From: Paludibacteraceae bacterium
Lineage (GTDB): Bacteria; Bacteroidota; Bacteroidia; Bacteroidales; Paludibacteraceae
DNA: 40,174 nucleotides
Assembly (NCBI GenBank): GCA_017450685.1
Contig: JAFSTB010000017.1
Span: 1 to 40,174, forward strand
Direction of reading: 5' to 3'
Shown: positions 27,295 through 36,310 of the stretch, one piece after another
How positions within the stretch are numbered: position 1 is the first letter of the stretch
Layout: each line of letters opens with the position of its first letter
Notes under the pieces: model-generated
Told to the model about the DNA's origin: nothing
Databases searched by the model: none
Seen by the model: the letters and a program-made list of their open reading frames with translations, nothing else
Position numbers and translations under genes: made by a program

Positions 27295-29144
27295 ATTATT
27301 CGCCAAAATTCGCCTTTGAGCAGTGGTGAAAGTCCGTCAGAGGTGAACGTTGCTTCCAGTTTTTCACATATATATTCTTGTCCTTCAATACGGAAGATAT
27401 TGCGCACCTCGGGAAGCAGTCCGTCGGTTTGCATCCATTGGAAGGAGTATTTGAAGTGTGTGTCGATGGTTTTGTCTTTGAGCAGGCTGCTATAGTCGAG
27501 CAGCGAGTTGGTTTGTTCGAGTATGAGTGTACCGGCGTTATCCTCTTTGAGTATGCCTGAAGGAGAGAGGCGGTAGGAGTCAACGGTGGGTGTGCGGTCG
27601 TCGGTGTCGGTATTGATATTGACTTGGTTGTTATAGAAGGCGACATAGAGTTTGTCGAAGAACTCGGTTACGTCTATATTAAACATGCGGTCCGCACTTT
27701 TTTTGTAGGAGTCGACGAGATATTCGGCCGGGTCGTTGTTTCCGGTAGGGTCATATTCTCCACAATCGAGTGCGGGGTAGAAGCGTGTGTTGTCGTCGGG
27801 CATCTCTATTTGCCGGATGGGGACTATTTTCATTTCCACTGTTTCGCCGTCGGCTTGTTTCGGGTAGGGCGCGAAGGTGTTTAGCGGGCGGAAGTAGTAG
27901 GTAATGAACCACCAGTAGATACCCGGTTGTTCCCAGTCTTTGCCGGCGTCGAGCACCTCTTGTCGGGTGGCGCGTCGGACGGATGCTATATAAGAGTAGT
28001 AGTAGCGTGTTTCGACTGTATAGCCTTGATCGAAAATGCCGGTGACGCGGTAGATCTCGGTGTAGTGCATAGAAGTATATGTATCGAATGCTTCTTGGTC
28101 GTTAGAGGCATTTTCTTGGGCAAGAGAGGCGATAGTGGTGTTAGGCAGTTGCATACCGTCGGTGAAGGTGAGGTTGGTAATTCTATTGGGGTAGGAGGCA
28201 AGGTAGTCTATCGTATTTGTAAATTCGGTCAGTCGTCTCCATTCGGTATCGCCTCTGTCGGAGTATTTGAATTGTTTAAGGAGAAGGTGTTTGCAGTCGC
28301 CTTCTCTTGCTTGTTTGGCTTTGAAGGTCAGTAGCGGTTGTGCAATGGTGGTTATTTGTTCCGGTCCGCGTCTTGTGAATATTATTTTGCGGTTCACTAT
28401 ATCCATTTTCCATGAGTGCATAGTGAGTTTGCCTACTTCGTCGAGCAGTTCAGTTACTGTCCAGTGCGGCAGTGCGCGTGAGGAAGGCAGTTGCCACGTG
28501 TCAGGCAGAGCGTTCATTATAAGCATGTCGCCAAAGAAGGAACGGAAAGCTGATGTTGTTTCGAGGGTAAAACCGAATTTGTTAAGGATAAACTCAAGGA
28601 ATGGAATAAGGAATATCTGTTTTGGGGAGATGTGATTTGCTATATAGCCGGGTTGCAGGTTTCCTGTTGTGGCATTGACCCACGGTAGGACTAACCCTCG
28701 TGCTCCGTCGGTCGTATAGCCGCCTTCGGTGGGGATGTCGTTCACTATGTTAACAATAGGGTAACTGTCGTTTATTTCATTGATATATCGTATATATGTA
28801 TCCCCATACTCGATGACGAACGGGTCGGCGTTATTGGCGATAGATTCGTTATCGAGGAACTGGAGTTGACACTCTTTTTCGTTGGCTTCAAAGAGGATGA
28901 CCACACCTTCGAGGTCGAGAGGCGGTGCTACCAGTCGTGCAGGCATCTGTGAGGAAGGCAGAGTGACACCTTTGCGGAAGTATTCACCTAACACGGCTAT
29001 GTTTTCCGGGACGCCGCGTAAGGGGACTGTTATTTGCAGAGTGAACCCGCCTACATCCTCAAAGTCGTTATTTGTATGGGTGTAGGTGATATTAGTGTCC
29101 GGCGAGAGCACGAGCGGTTGCCCGTTAATTTCTAATGTCAGCAT
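27282..29144 (-). CDS. Large phage tail protein, probable hub/tip component
   Basis: A 620-residue protein. The N-terminus (LEINGQPLVLSP ... GGFTLQITVPLRGVPENIAVLGEYFR) matches a recurring Bacteroidales prophage protein type whose start resembles tail hub proteins. Further on are WTVTELLDEVGKLTMHSW and a mainly beta-strand body. The last residues (IIPNS) are encoded by the heptad array at 27274-27294. It overlaps the end of the small terminase candidate gene by 20 nt, so the two are translationally linked. The hub/tip role is inferred from size, position and strand pattern. Structure-based search would test it. Confidence 0.5.
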   Translation of the reverse strand: MLTLEINGQPLVLSPDTNITYTHTNNDFEDVGGFTLQITVPLRGVPENIAVLGEYFRKGVTLPSSQMPARLVAPPLDLEGVVILFEANEKECQLQFLDNESIANNADPFVIEYGDTYIRYINEINDSYPIVNIVNDIPTEGGYTTDGARGLVLPWVNATTGNLQPGYIANHISPKQIFLIPFLEFILNKFGFTLETTSAFRSFFGDMLIMNALPDTWQLPSSRALPHWTVTELLDEVGKLTMHSWKMDIVNRKIIFTRRGPEQITTIAQPLLTFKAKQAREGDCKHLLLKQFKYSDRGDTEWRRLTEFTNTIDYLASYPNRITNLTFTDGMQLPNTTIASLAQENASNDQEAFDTYTSMHYTEIYRVTGIFDQGYTVETRYYYSYIASVRRATRQEVLDAGKDWEQPGIYWWFITYYFRPLNTFAPYPKQADGETVEMKIVPIRQIEMPDDNTRFYPALDCGEYDPTGNNDPAEYLVDSYKKSADRMFNIDVTEFFDKLYVAFYNNQVNINTDTDDRTPTVDSYRLSPSGILKEDNAGTLILEQTNSLLDYSSLLKDKTIDTHFKYSFQWMQTDGLLPEVRNIFRIEGQEYICEKLEATFTSDGLSPLLKGEFWRIIPNS

Positions 29145-29679
29145 CTTCGTAATTGATTTCTTCTATGTCGGGGTTGAACTCACCTAATTGTTTGAGCAGT
29201 TTGCGTTTCACTTCGTCGAGGTTCTTAATCGGTTCGATGCCGATAAGGCGTGGGTCGGAAGAGGGGACGAAGGGTTGGATTACTATATCTTCGTATGGCA
29301 GTTGTTCGGTGTCCTGCTCGTTGATATTGTTGAAGCGTGCGTATGATGACGCGGCACGTTCCATCGTTCGGAGGTCTTTTTCGGCTTTGGCTTTGCGATA
29401 TACTTCAAGTATCATTTCGTTAAAGCGGTGCCGGTGGTAAGCCTGTGAGGCTTGTTGCAGTTGAGGCAGCAGTTCTTTTACCTGTTGCAGGTCTTCGTAT
29501 GCCTGTCGCATCCGTATGCCGTATCGTGTAGTGAGGTCGTCAACGAGTGTTTTGTCTTTGATGTCAGGTTCGGCGAGCATACGTTCGTAGAGTTCGCGCA
29601 GGCGTAGGATACGGTTAACGCGCGCTACGTCGTAGCGTGTGAGCAACTCTTCTTTGGCGGTGAAGAGGTCGGTGCGCAA
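29125..29679 (-). CDS. Probable terminase small subunit
   Basis: A helical protein with a helix-turn-helix-like start (LVDDLTTRYGIRMRQAYEDLQQVKELLP) and a C-terminal part (PYEDIVIQPFVPSSDP ... GIEPIKNLDEVKRKLLKQLG) that I recall from phage proteins of Bacteroidales encoded near the large terminase. TerS proteins recognise the packaging site. The first usual start is TTG 29679 (184 residues). The frame stays open upstream to an ATC at 29700, which sits exactly where the neighbours carry ATG after ATAACT (see finding), giving 191 residues. The gene is downstream of terL, the reverse of the usual order. Confidence 0.5.
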   Translation of the reverse strand: MRTDLFTAKEELLTRYDVARVNRILRLRELYERMLAEPDIKDKTLVDDLTTRYGIRMRQAYEDLQQVKELLPQLQQASQAYHRHRFNEMILEVYRKAKAEKDLRTMERAASSYARFNNINEQDTEQLPYEDIVIQPFVPSSDPRLIGIEPIKNLDEVKRKLLKQLGEFNPDIEEINYEDADIRN

Positions 29680-29701
29680 TATGTCGGCGGTGCGTTGGAT
29701 A

Positions 29702-29738
29702 GTTATTTAATCAGGAGTTAGGAATTAGGAGTGAGGGA
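29702..29738. repeat. Heptad repeat array
   Basis: Plus strand: units GGAGTTA, GGAATTA, GGAGTGA around 29714-29737, next to the TTATTTAAT initiation-type sequence. It encodes the last residues and stop of the 153-aa gene (LTPNS). Confidence 0.65.
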
Positions 29739-30179
29739 TTGTTGTAAGAGATTTAGGACGGAACCACCTTGACTAGGGATGACTTTCATTATCGGCATTG
29801 GGCTTTCCATAGTGACTGTTACCTGTGTTCGTGTGCTGCCGTCGGGGGTGGTGGTATCGTTGGTCTGATCGATACGCGGTGCCCGCTCATGGCAGCCTAT
29901 GAGGTGGGCATAGCCGTCGGCTGTCTCCACTACGAAACAGGTGTTGCCATAGAGGTGCAGCATATAGTCGGTGGAGAACTGTAGTTTGGCGGTGCGTTTG
30001 TCGCCGTTCTGCTTACCGTCGCTGCTGATGGTGAGTGTGGCATCGGTGGTGTCAATGGGGGTGAGGAAGTAATCTTGGATAGTGACGGCACCGGTGTAGT
30101 ACGCCTGCATAGGCAGGTCGGGGGGGACGTTGAAAGACGAGAGGTAGGAGACCTTGGTTATTCCGGGAATACGTTTCAT
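29718..30179 (-). CDS. Phage structural-type protein, unknown function
   Basis: A 153-residue, beta-rich protein (MKRIPGITKVSYLSSFNVPP at the start, then alternating strands such as TDATLTISSD and TRTQVTVTMESP). No family is recognised. Its position between the 368-aa protein and the small terminase candidate suggests a tail or head-completion part. The start ATG 30179 has the leader TAACTATC just before it. The last five residues come from the heptad array. Confidence 0.55.
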   Translation of the reverse strand: MKRIPGITKVSYLSSFNVPPDLPMQAYYTGAVTIQDYFLTPIDTTDATLTISSDGKQNGDKRTAKLQFSTDYMLHLYGNTCFVVETADGYAHLIGCHERAPRIDQTNDTTTPDGSTRTQVTVTMESPMPIMKVIPSQGGSVLNLLQQSLTPNS

Positions 30180-30198
30180 GATAGTTAGGAGTTATTTA

Positions 30199-31305
30199 TC
30201 ATTGTAAAAGACTTTGAGATCCTTCCATGTTCTGCATTGTGTTATAACGGTTAAATGAGGGGAACAAGTCCGGATTGGTGTAGCGGTAGCGTATCTCGCC
30301 TTTGAGCAGTGCGCCACGTTCGGTGGTGTAGTAGCAATCGGAGTCGAGGATAAGGATACGCCGGTTGGTGAGGAGATCGGGGTGTGTAGGCAGACCGTTG
30401 GCTTCGATAACCATACGCGAGGCTATCAGTTCGCGCAAGGCAATCTCTTCCTGTTCAAACATAGCAGGTATGTGCAGCGTATATTCGTCGGTTACTTCTT
30501 TGCGGTAGGGGTATAGTGTGCGGTCGTACAGTTCTGCTATCTGCTCTTTCACTTCACGTTTGCGTTCTAAGGCACCGGGGAAGGCGACACTCTCCCAGCA
30601 GTTGTAGCAGTTGCGGTAGTAGTAGAGGTTGAGCGCGTCATCGTCGCTTAGGTAGAAGGTCTTGTCTCTCACGACAATCCATGTAAAGGGGTGCGACTGA
30701 GCTATATGCACTTCCACCGGCTCAAGGCGTTCGTCGATACTGATATTTTCTTCCATTGCGATCTGATAGAAGCGGTCCAATGAGGTGTTGATAAAGTAGA
30801 TACCTTGCTGTTCGTCGAAGGTGTAGTCTTCATCTTGAACGAGGCGCAACTTATGCGACTCTGTTTCCTCTGTGTCGGGGTCGCGGAAGACCACCTCAAT
30901 GCAAGGTATATAGTTGATTACGTGTTCGATGCCAGTAAGGACATGCAATGTGATTCTGCTATACCGGCGCGTAGCTAATAGAAAAGGGGCGTTGTAAGGG
31001 ATACGCTGAGCAGTGATATTGCTAAGGAAGTCTGAGCCGTTGTGGTGATTTTGTCTGCCACCGGAATAGTCTGCATAGAGCACGTTGTATTCTTCTACGG
31101 TGTTGCCGTCGGCGGTGAGTTGAACGGTGCAATAGGTGAGGTCGTAGTCACGCATATAGGTGACGACACGGTCGCGCAAGCCGTAGAAGGAGCCATGGTA
31201 GTTGCCGGTGTGGATGACGGTGTTATTAACGCGCAGTTCAACGGCTGTGGCATAGCCGATGTCGGTTTTTGATGGCAGATCGTGGGAGTAGCAGTTTATT
31301 ACCAT
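30199..31305 (-). CDS. Phage structural-type protein, unknown function
   Basis: A 368-residue protein. The N-terminal 200 residues look like a beta-sandwich (INCYSHDLPSK ... ATAVELRVNNTVIHTG). A helical segment follows near 260-285 (ERKREVKEQIAELYDRT), then a mixed C-terminal part with RRILILDSDCYYTTERGALLKG. No motif of known portal, connector or baseplate proteins is obvious to me. It is the first gene after terL. By elimination it could be a connector or a tail-tip part. The start ATG 31305 is preceded by TTAAATAACT. Confidence 0.55.
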   Translation of the reverse strand: MVINCYSHDLPSKTDIGYATAVELRVNNTVIHTGNYHGSFYGLRDRVVTYMRDYDLTYCTVQLTADGNTVEEYNVLYADYSGGRQNHHNGSDFLSNITAQRIPYNAPFLLATRRYSRITLHVLTGIEHVINYIPCIEVVFRDPDTEETESHKLRLVQDEDYTFDEQQGIYFINTSLDRFYQIAMEENISIDERLEPVEVHIAQSHPFTWIVVRDKTFYLSDDDALNLYYYRNCYNCWESVAFPGALERKREVKEQIAELYDRTLYPYRKEVTDEYTLHIPAMFEQEEIALRELIASRMVIEANGLPTHPDLLTNRRILILDSDCYYTTERGALLKGEIRYRYTNPDLFPSFNRYNTMQNMEGSQSLLQ

Positions 31306-31322
31306 AGTTATTTAATCAGGAA

Positions 31323-32912
31323 TTAGATAAGAAGAGGTGTGAAGGTGGTATGTTGTGGTTTGTTGTTACATCCTATATACAGTGTGTCGAACGCGTCGGT
31401 GCCGTCGGTACGGTGTTCGAGCAGGTTTTCTTCGTTTTCTGCCAGTTTCTCACCGGCTTTGTATTTCTTCCATCCGTTGGTGCCGCGTGTGACACCGGCT
31501 GTCTGAATGGCTAATAGCAGGTCTTCGTTCTGCTCAATATTGAAGTAGGGTGTGAGGTTGTTCTTACCGGCAAAGCCGTTATTGATAAGCAGGTATTTCT
31601 CGTTATGCCGCATCGGGTTGCCTAAGAACACGGGGTTTACTCTCCATCCGCGCTTCTTGTATTCGTTTTCTATTACCCATTTGAAGTCTTGCCGGTTGAC
31701 GGCGTAGTTAGAACCAAGGGCAGTAGTGTCGTAGTAGAAGATGACTTGTTTGCAGCGGTGGTTACGGTAGTAGGAACAGAAGTCGTCGATCAGTTGCGGT
31801 ATCTTGCGCTCATATTTGACATAGAAGGACTTGACTATATTAAGTCGGTTGCCTTGCGGCTGACCGCATACTATCCAGTTGATATTGGCGTTGTAGTCCA
31901 TACCTATGCATAGTGGTTCGTCGGGGTTCACATCTTTGTCGGCTTGCGAGTTGATGAGGTTTTTGTATTCGGCTTCAGTATGGTGGTATCCGAGGCTGTC
32001 TAAGTAGTCGAAGTCATCGGCGTGGTACTTATGGCTTTCCCGCATTGACGAATAGAAGCCGTCGTGTGTTAGTCCTATCCGGTGACACATAATGGAAGTC
32101 CAGAACGTAAGAGGTGTAAGGTCGCGTTTCATACGTTTGATAAAGTCCACACCTACCACTTGCAGGTTTTCTATGGTACTTACCTCTGTGTAGAAGGTAG
32201 CACCGGCGCGCAGTCGGTTCAGGTCGCGATCGATACGGCGTATCTGTTTATCTTTGTTTGCGTCATCCGTTTGGTTCACTTCCCATCGGCGATAGATCAG
32301 ACCTTCGATGCAGCGTATGACCTCAGGGTCCATCTGTTCACGGTAGTTAAGGAACCAACTGCCCCGCGACGATTGCGGCATATCGCTCATTATCATCATT
32401 GAATGGTGGTAACTATGCATACCGAAATGTGCTTTGATGCCACCATTAGCGGGCAGGGTTTCGTCTTTGAGTTTTTGGTAGTCGATGAACTTTGCTTCGT
32501 CTATTAGGAGCCAGTCCAAGGTGAGCGAGTTGCTGGTGCCGGGCCGGTCTTGCGAAATAAGCACTGCGCGGCTGCCATTGTAGAACGAGATGACGTGTTC
32601 GTATTCGCGCGGTTCGATGTAAGCCGTGTCAAAGGTCTTCGGTGGTTTCTTTCCTACCACATAATGCACCCCCTCCTTCAGTCCCATTGCCGCCCAGCCT
32701 GTAAAGAGTCCGGGCAGAGTGTTAGTCAGTCCGTGTTTGAAGGTAGGTACCACTATTCCTCCAACCGACTTAGGCATGCGCTGCATGTTGCGTAAGGCAA
32801 ACGGTGCACCTATACCGAAAGTCTTGCCGGTGCGACGACCTGCCACTATAACAGTCGTCTTGGCACCTATCATCATCACTCGCTGCTGTATGGAATTATA
32901 GTATATCTCCAC
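31323..32912 (-). CDS. terL: Phage terminase large subunit
   Basis: A 529-residue DNA-packaging motor with an N-terminal ATPase and a C-terminal nuclease. Walker A is GRRTGKT (residues 25-31). Walker B with the catalytic acid is DWLLIDEA (133-140). The RNase H-like nuclease shows acidic residues in CIGMDYNANINWIV and IFYYDTTALGSN. The start is GTG 32912, two bases after the stop of the spanin-like gene, so translation is probably coupled. It packages concatemer DNA into proheads with a TerS and a portal. Confidence 0.88.
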   Translation of the reverse strand: MEIYYNSIQQRVMMIGAKTTVIVAGRRTGKTFGIGAPFALRNMQRMPKSVGGIVVPTFKHGLTNTLPGLFTGWAAMGLKEGVHYVVGKKPPKTFDTAYIEPREYEHVISFYNGSRAVLISQDRPGTSNSLTLDWLLIDEAKFIDYQKLKDETLPANGGIKAHFGMHSYHHSMMIMSDMPQSSRGSWFLNYREQMDPEVIRCIEGLIYRRWEVNQTDDANKDKQIRRIDRDLNRLRAGATFYTEVSTIENLQVVGVDFIKRMKRDLTPLTFWTSIMCHRIGLTHDGFYSSMRESHKYHADDFDYLDSLGYHHTEAEYKNLINSQADKDVNPDEPLCIGMDYNANINWIVCGQPQGNRLNIVKSFYVKYERKIPQLIDDFCSYYRNHRCKQVIFYYDTTALGSNYAVNRQDFKWVIENEYKKRGWRVNPVFLGNPMRHNEKYLLINNGFAGKNNLTPYFNIEQNEDLLLAIQTAGVTRGTNGWKKYKAGEKLAENEENLLEHRTDGTDAFDTLYIGCNNKPQHTTFTPLLI

Positions 32913-32914
32913 TG

Positions 32915-33358
32915 TTAGCGTCTAAGAAAAAGAAAAATGGCAACACCCAGCATTAAAAGCAATAAAAACCAAAACCCGCCGGAACAGAAACGGTAGTAGG
33001 CATTAACGCCTTTTCGCTCGATGACTTTTTCTGATAGAGTATCAGTTTGCAACACTACAACAGTATCCGAAATGAAGTTAAAGAACGTATCACGAACGAT
33101 GACGCGCCTGTCTTGGTAGCGGGTGTGCCATTTCTCTATATATATGGTATCGTTTTTCTCACGATAGATAACGCTGTCACGAAAAACAACAGCCACCGTA
33201 TCAAGGCGCGATGTACCTTTCACGGTTTCGCGGTTTGACACGGTGCTGCTGTCTCTTACCGACGTTGCAGTGGATGCGCGTACAACCCTCTGTACGCTAC
33301 AAGCCGGAAAGAGGATTAAACTAAATAAAACGAATATGAAACTTTTATTCCTCATCAT
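32915..33358 (-). CDS. Lipoprotein with C-terminal membrane segment, probable unimolecular spanin
   Basis: A 147-residue protein with a lipoprotein signal (MMRNKSFIFVLFSLILFPAC, lipobox FPAC, Cys20), a periplasmic segment rich in strands and charged residues (DSVIYREKNDTIYIEKWHTRYQDRRVIV), and a C-terminal hydrophobic helix (FWFLLLLMLGVAIFLFL) ending RR. An outer-membrane lipid anchor at one end and an inner-membrane helix at the other are the defining layout of u-spanins, which fuse the two membranes in the last step of lysis. The role is inferred from layout. The gene sits between the tape measure and terL, and a promoter-like -7 box lies 33 nt upstream. Confidence 0.6.
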   Translation of the reverse strand: MMRNKSFIFVLFSLILFPACSVQRVVRASTATSVRDSSTVSNRETVKGTSRLDTVAVVFRDSVIYREKNDTIYIEKWHTRYQDRRVIVRDTFFNFISDTVVVLQTDTLSEKVIERKGVNAYYRFCSGGFWFLLLLMLGVAIFLFLRR

Positions 33359-33390
33359 GAACAGGATCCACTTTTTTGTTGATTGCGCCG

Positions 33391-33398
33391 CAAAGGTA
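33391..33398 (-). promoter_or_regulatory. Possible internal promoter -7 box before the spanin-like gene
   Basis: Minus strand TACCTTTG. At the expected -33 distance there is TTT, not TTG, so the promoter is incomplete. It could add transcription for the spanin and terL genes. Confidence 0.4.
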
Positions 33399-33414
33399 CG
33401 GCAACCATTTTAAT

Positions 33415-33537
33415 AAAAAAAGGACAAATTATTTCGTAACTCGCACTTTTTGCTTTCACTTCAACCCCTTGCGAGACGGCTATTGCCAAAGGCTGAAAGG
33501 CTGCTTTGCCGCTCTTCGGAACTCCAAAAATTTGTCC
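33415..33537 (-). ncRNA. Candidate structured RNA with terminal stem and U-tract
   Basis: On the minus strand GGACAAATT (33537-33529) pairs with AATTTGTCC (33430-33422), and the second arm runs straight into seven T (33421-33415). Three further pairs extend the stem past a bulge. Inside are a CTCGCA/TGCGAG stem (33475-33470 with 33445-33440) and a CAAAG/CTTTG stem. No reading frame is needed in this 165-nt gap between the tape measure stop and the spanin gene. It may be a small RNA or a structured 3' end of the tape measure transcript. Confidence 0.4.
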
Positions 33538-33563
33538 CTGACTTTTTTTGCATTTTTTCAGCC

Positions 33564-36278
33564 TTACCCCCTATTTACGTTCTTCATCAGTCGGTCGTAG
33601 TCTTCTTGTGCTTGTGCTATACCCTTGTCCCCTGCTATGGTGTTGACTGTTACGAACGGTTCTCTAAGCCGCCTTTCTAACCGTTCGAGTACGCGCTCGG
33701 TGTTGTTGGTGTGCGCGGGCGCGGTGTCGTTTGCTGTGGAAGGGGTGGAAGTGGCAGGTGATACACCGGCGTACCCCGCTGCACCTGCTGACCCTGTGTA
33801 ACCGCCATCAGCAAATCCTAAAGCGGCTATTTGGTTGGTGCGTTGCGCTTCATCCAACTGGGCGATAGTGGCAGCTGCCACCGGGTTGGCCAGCAGTTCC
33901 TGACTCGCCACCCACTCACCTTTATGCACTACACCGGCAGGTTCATACTTACCTCCTTTGGGTGTATAACCACCGGCGGCATAACCTGCACCCTCTGCCG
34001 CCTGTTGCTGTTTCTTGATGTTAGCGATCTGAATGGCACCGGCTGCCACTGCCATTGCGGCTGCTATCGGACCCAACACAAAGCCCACAATAGGTATGGC
34101 GGCTGCTGACGAATAGGCATTGATAGCGGCTTGTGCCGTTTGTGCCACCGCCTGTATAACCTGCATAGTGAACATCTTCTTGTTCGCTTTCTTCTTGGCT
34201 TCGGCTATCTCGGCTTGCTTTTGCTTTTCTATTTCCGCCTCTTTGGCTTTGTTGCCCTCTGCCAGACTCTTTTGCTTATCGTAGTGAGCGGTGATGTCGG
34301 CAATCTGGGCATTGAGTTCGGCTTGCACTTGGCGTGTCATTTCTTCCATCGCCGTCCCCACCATGCCACTCACTGCGCCGGCAATGCCGCCTATATCCCC
34401 TTCAGCGGCTGCCTGTATGCCTTCAAAGAGTTGGTCGGTGGCTTGCTTCAAAGCCGGGTAGTTATCGCCCATAATAGCGTCGGCTGTTGCACCTAACGCC
34501 TCTATGGTCTTACTTATCTCCTCTTTGCGCGCTTGGTCGCGTTCCTCTGCCTCTTTCTGCTCTGCCTCTGATCGGGCTTGTGCCTCTTTCTTGCGACGCT
34601 CCTGACTGTCAAGCATCTTTTCGTCGTATTGACGCTGAGCGTCTAATTGTGCCTGACTACCTTCTTCTTGTATTTCCACCATCCGGCGCAAGTGCTCCAG
34701 CTCCGCCTCTTCTTTGGCACGGTTGTACTCTTCTTGCGTCATCAGACCGTCCACCTGCATCTTGCGCAAAGCAAGCAACTGGTCTTTATAGCGGTTATCT
34801 TCATCGGCTTTGCTCTTCTTGCGAGCATCCGCCTCTTGCTTGTTGAGCAACTCTTCGTATTTGAGTTGCGTTTCCAACAGCCTCTCTTCGCCCATCTCTG
34901 TGTGAGTGAGCAATTCTTCGTAGTAGGCTATCTCGTTAGCCACCTGCTGCCGGTTGTACTGTTCGTGGGTTATGCCGCCACGGGCATACTGCAACTCCAA
35001 CAGAGCCTGCCTTCTGTTGTAGGCTGCCTCAAGGGTGGCTAAGGTGGCATCCACGGCTGCTGCCTGTTCTTCTGCCGCCTCTTTCTCCATCTGTGCCAAC
35101 TCTGTATTGAGTTGGCTGCGTATCTCCTTGCGTTTGCGGGCTGCATCCGCCTCTGCCGCTTCTATCTGTGCCGCTATGTCGGCTAAGGCATCATTAGTGG
35201 CAGCGTCATTGTCAGAACGCGCCGCCTCCGCTTCCATATTGGCTTGCTGCTCTCGAAGCAACTTAACTTTTTGGTCTGCTATCTGTTGCTCCTTCAGCAA
35301 GGCTTGCTCCAAATACTTAATACGCTGGTCGATAGTGTAGTGCTCTTTGTCTGATGCTTTCTCTCTCGCCTCGGCTATCTCTCTTTCCAAACGTGCCTGT
35401 TCCTTGGTGAACTCGCGCTTGTGCTTAGCATACGCCTGCTCGGCGGCTTCCAACTTCTGAGCCTCCTCTCGGGCACGCACATAGTTGTTCTGCAAGTTCC
35501 ACTCCTGACCGAACGCCTCACCTATCTTATCCAACCAGCCGCAAATCTTCTCTATCCATTCAACCACAACTTCCATCGACTTGACGAACACATCCACCAG
35601 TACGCCTGCCATCGCTTCAATGGCTTTTTTGGCTAAGTCGATAAGCGGATTGAGAGCAGAAAAAGCCTGCCTTACGGAGTTCATCTTCTCCTCACTGTTT
35701 TTTATAGCGTCGATAATCTTCTGTATCACATACACTATGGCTTGCAACACCATTCCGTAAGGGTTGCGCATCGTGTTTTCTATGTTCTTGCCCACACTGA
35801 CCACCTGCTTGCTTAGGTCGCCCACGGGTCCGCCCATCTCCGACAGTTCCTGAAAGGTGCTAATGAGCATAGATGAACCGTTGTCGGTAGTCTTCAGTTC
35901 ATCGCCCATGGCAGCAATCTGCACCTTCACCTCTTTCATCTTAGCCACCTGTGCATCCCATGCCGCCGTACCACGCTGCATGCCGTTCAACTCTTTGGTC
36001 AGGACTTGCAGTGTCTGGCGCAACTCTTTGGGCGTGGCTGTGTTCAGACGCGAAAGAACGTCACTGACATTGGCTGTCTGTGACTGCATCTGTCGTATCT
36101 CTTTGGTTACGTCTTTAAGCGTCTGTTGAAGGGCTTGCGCACCCTCTTTGTCGCCACGCTTATACGCTTCAATGATAGCCTCACGCGTCTTATCCGCCTG
36201 AGCCTTGAGAGAGTTAAGTCTCTCCTCTGCCTGCTTGCCGTTCACTTGCAGGGTTACCGTTGTGATCTCGTCTGCCAT
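33564..36278 (-). CDS. Tail tape measure protein
   Basis: A 904-residue protein that sets tail length and sits inside the tail tube. Residues 1-130 are helical with a substrate-like start (EITTVTLQVNGKQAEERLNSL). Hydrophobic helices follow near 165-225. Then comes a very long charged coiled coil (about 260-650, rich in E, A, K, Q), an Ala/Gly membrane-like part (INAYSSAAAIPIVGFVLGPIAAAMAV) and the typical C-terminal GGYTPKGGKYEPAGVVHKGEWV. The length implies a flexible siphovirus-like tail of moderate length. It is preceded by a strong hairpin and a heptad array. Confidence 0.88.
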   Translation of the reverse strand: MADEITTVTLQVNGKQAEERLNSLKAQADKTREAIIEAYKRGDKEGAQALQQTLKDVTKEIRQMQSQTANVSDVLSRLNTATPKELRQTLQVLTKELNGMQRGTAAWDAQVAKMKEVKVQIAAMGDELKTTDNGSSMLISTFQELSEMGGPVGDLSKQVVSVGKNIENTMRNPYGMVLQAIVYVIQKIIDAIKNSEEKMNSVRQAFSALNPLIDLAKKAIEAMAGVLVDVFVKSMEVVVEWIEKICGWLDKIGEAFGQEWNLQNNYVRAREEAQKLEAAEQAYAKHKREFTKEQARLEREIAEAREKASDKEHYTIDQRIKYLEQALLKEQQIADQKVKLLREQQANMEAEAARSDNDAATNDALADIAAQIEAAEADAARKRKEIRSQLNTELAQMEKEAAEEQAAAVDATLATLEAAYNRRQALLELQYARGGITHEQYNRQQVANEIAYYEELLTHTEMGEERLLETQLKYEELLNKQEADARKKSKADEDNRYKDQLLALRKMQVDGLMTQEEYNRAKEEAELEHLRRMVEIQEEGSQAQLDAQRQYDEKMLDSQERRKKEAQARSEAEQKEAEERDQARKEEISKTIEALGATADAIMGDNYPALKQATDQLFEGIQAAAEGDIGGIAGAVSGMVGTAMEEMTRQVQAELNAQIADITAHYDKQKSLAEGNKAKEAEIEKQKQAEIAEAKKKANKKMFTMQVIQAVAQTAQAAINAYSSAAAIPIVGFVLGPIAAAMAVAAGAIQIANIKKQQQAAEGAGYAAGGYTPKGGKYEPAGVVHKGEWVASQELLANPVAAATIAQLDEAQRTNQIAALGFADGGYTGSAGAAGYAGVSPATSTPSTANDTAPAHTNNTERVLERLERRLREPFVTVNTIAGDKGIAQAQEDYDRLMKNVNRG

Positions 36279-36280
36279 CG

Positions 36281-36310
36281 GGAGTTAGAAGTAAGGAATT
36301 AGGAGTGAGG
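36281..36310. repeat. Heptad repeat array before the tape measure gene
   Basis: Plus strand units around GGAGTTA, GAAGTAA, GGAATTA, GGAGTGA, directly between the tape measure start codon (36276-36278) and the hairpin at 36308-36338. Confidence 0.65.
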
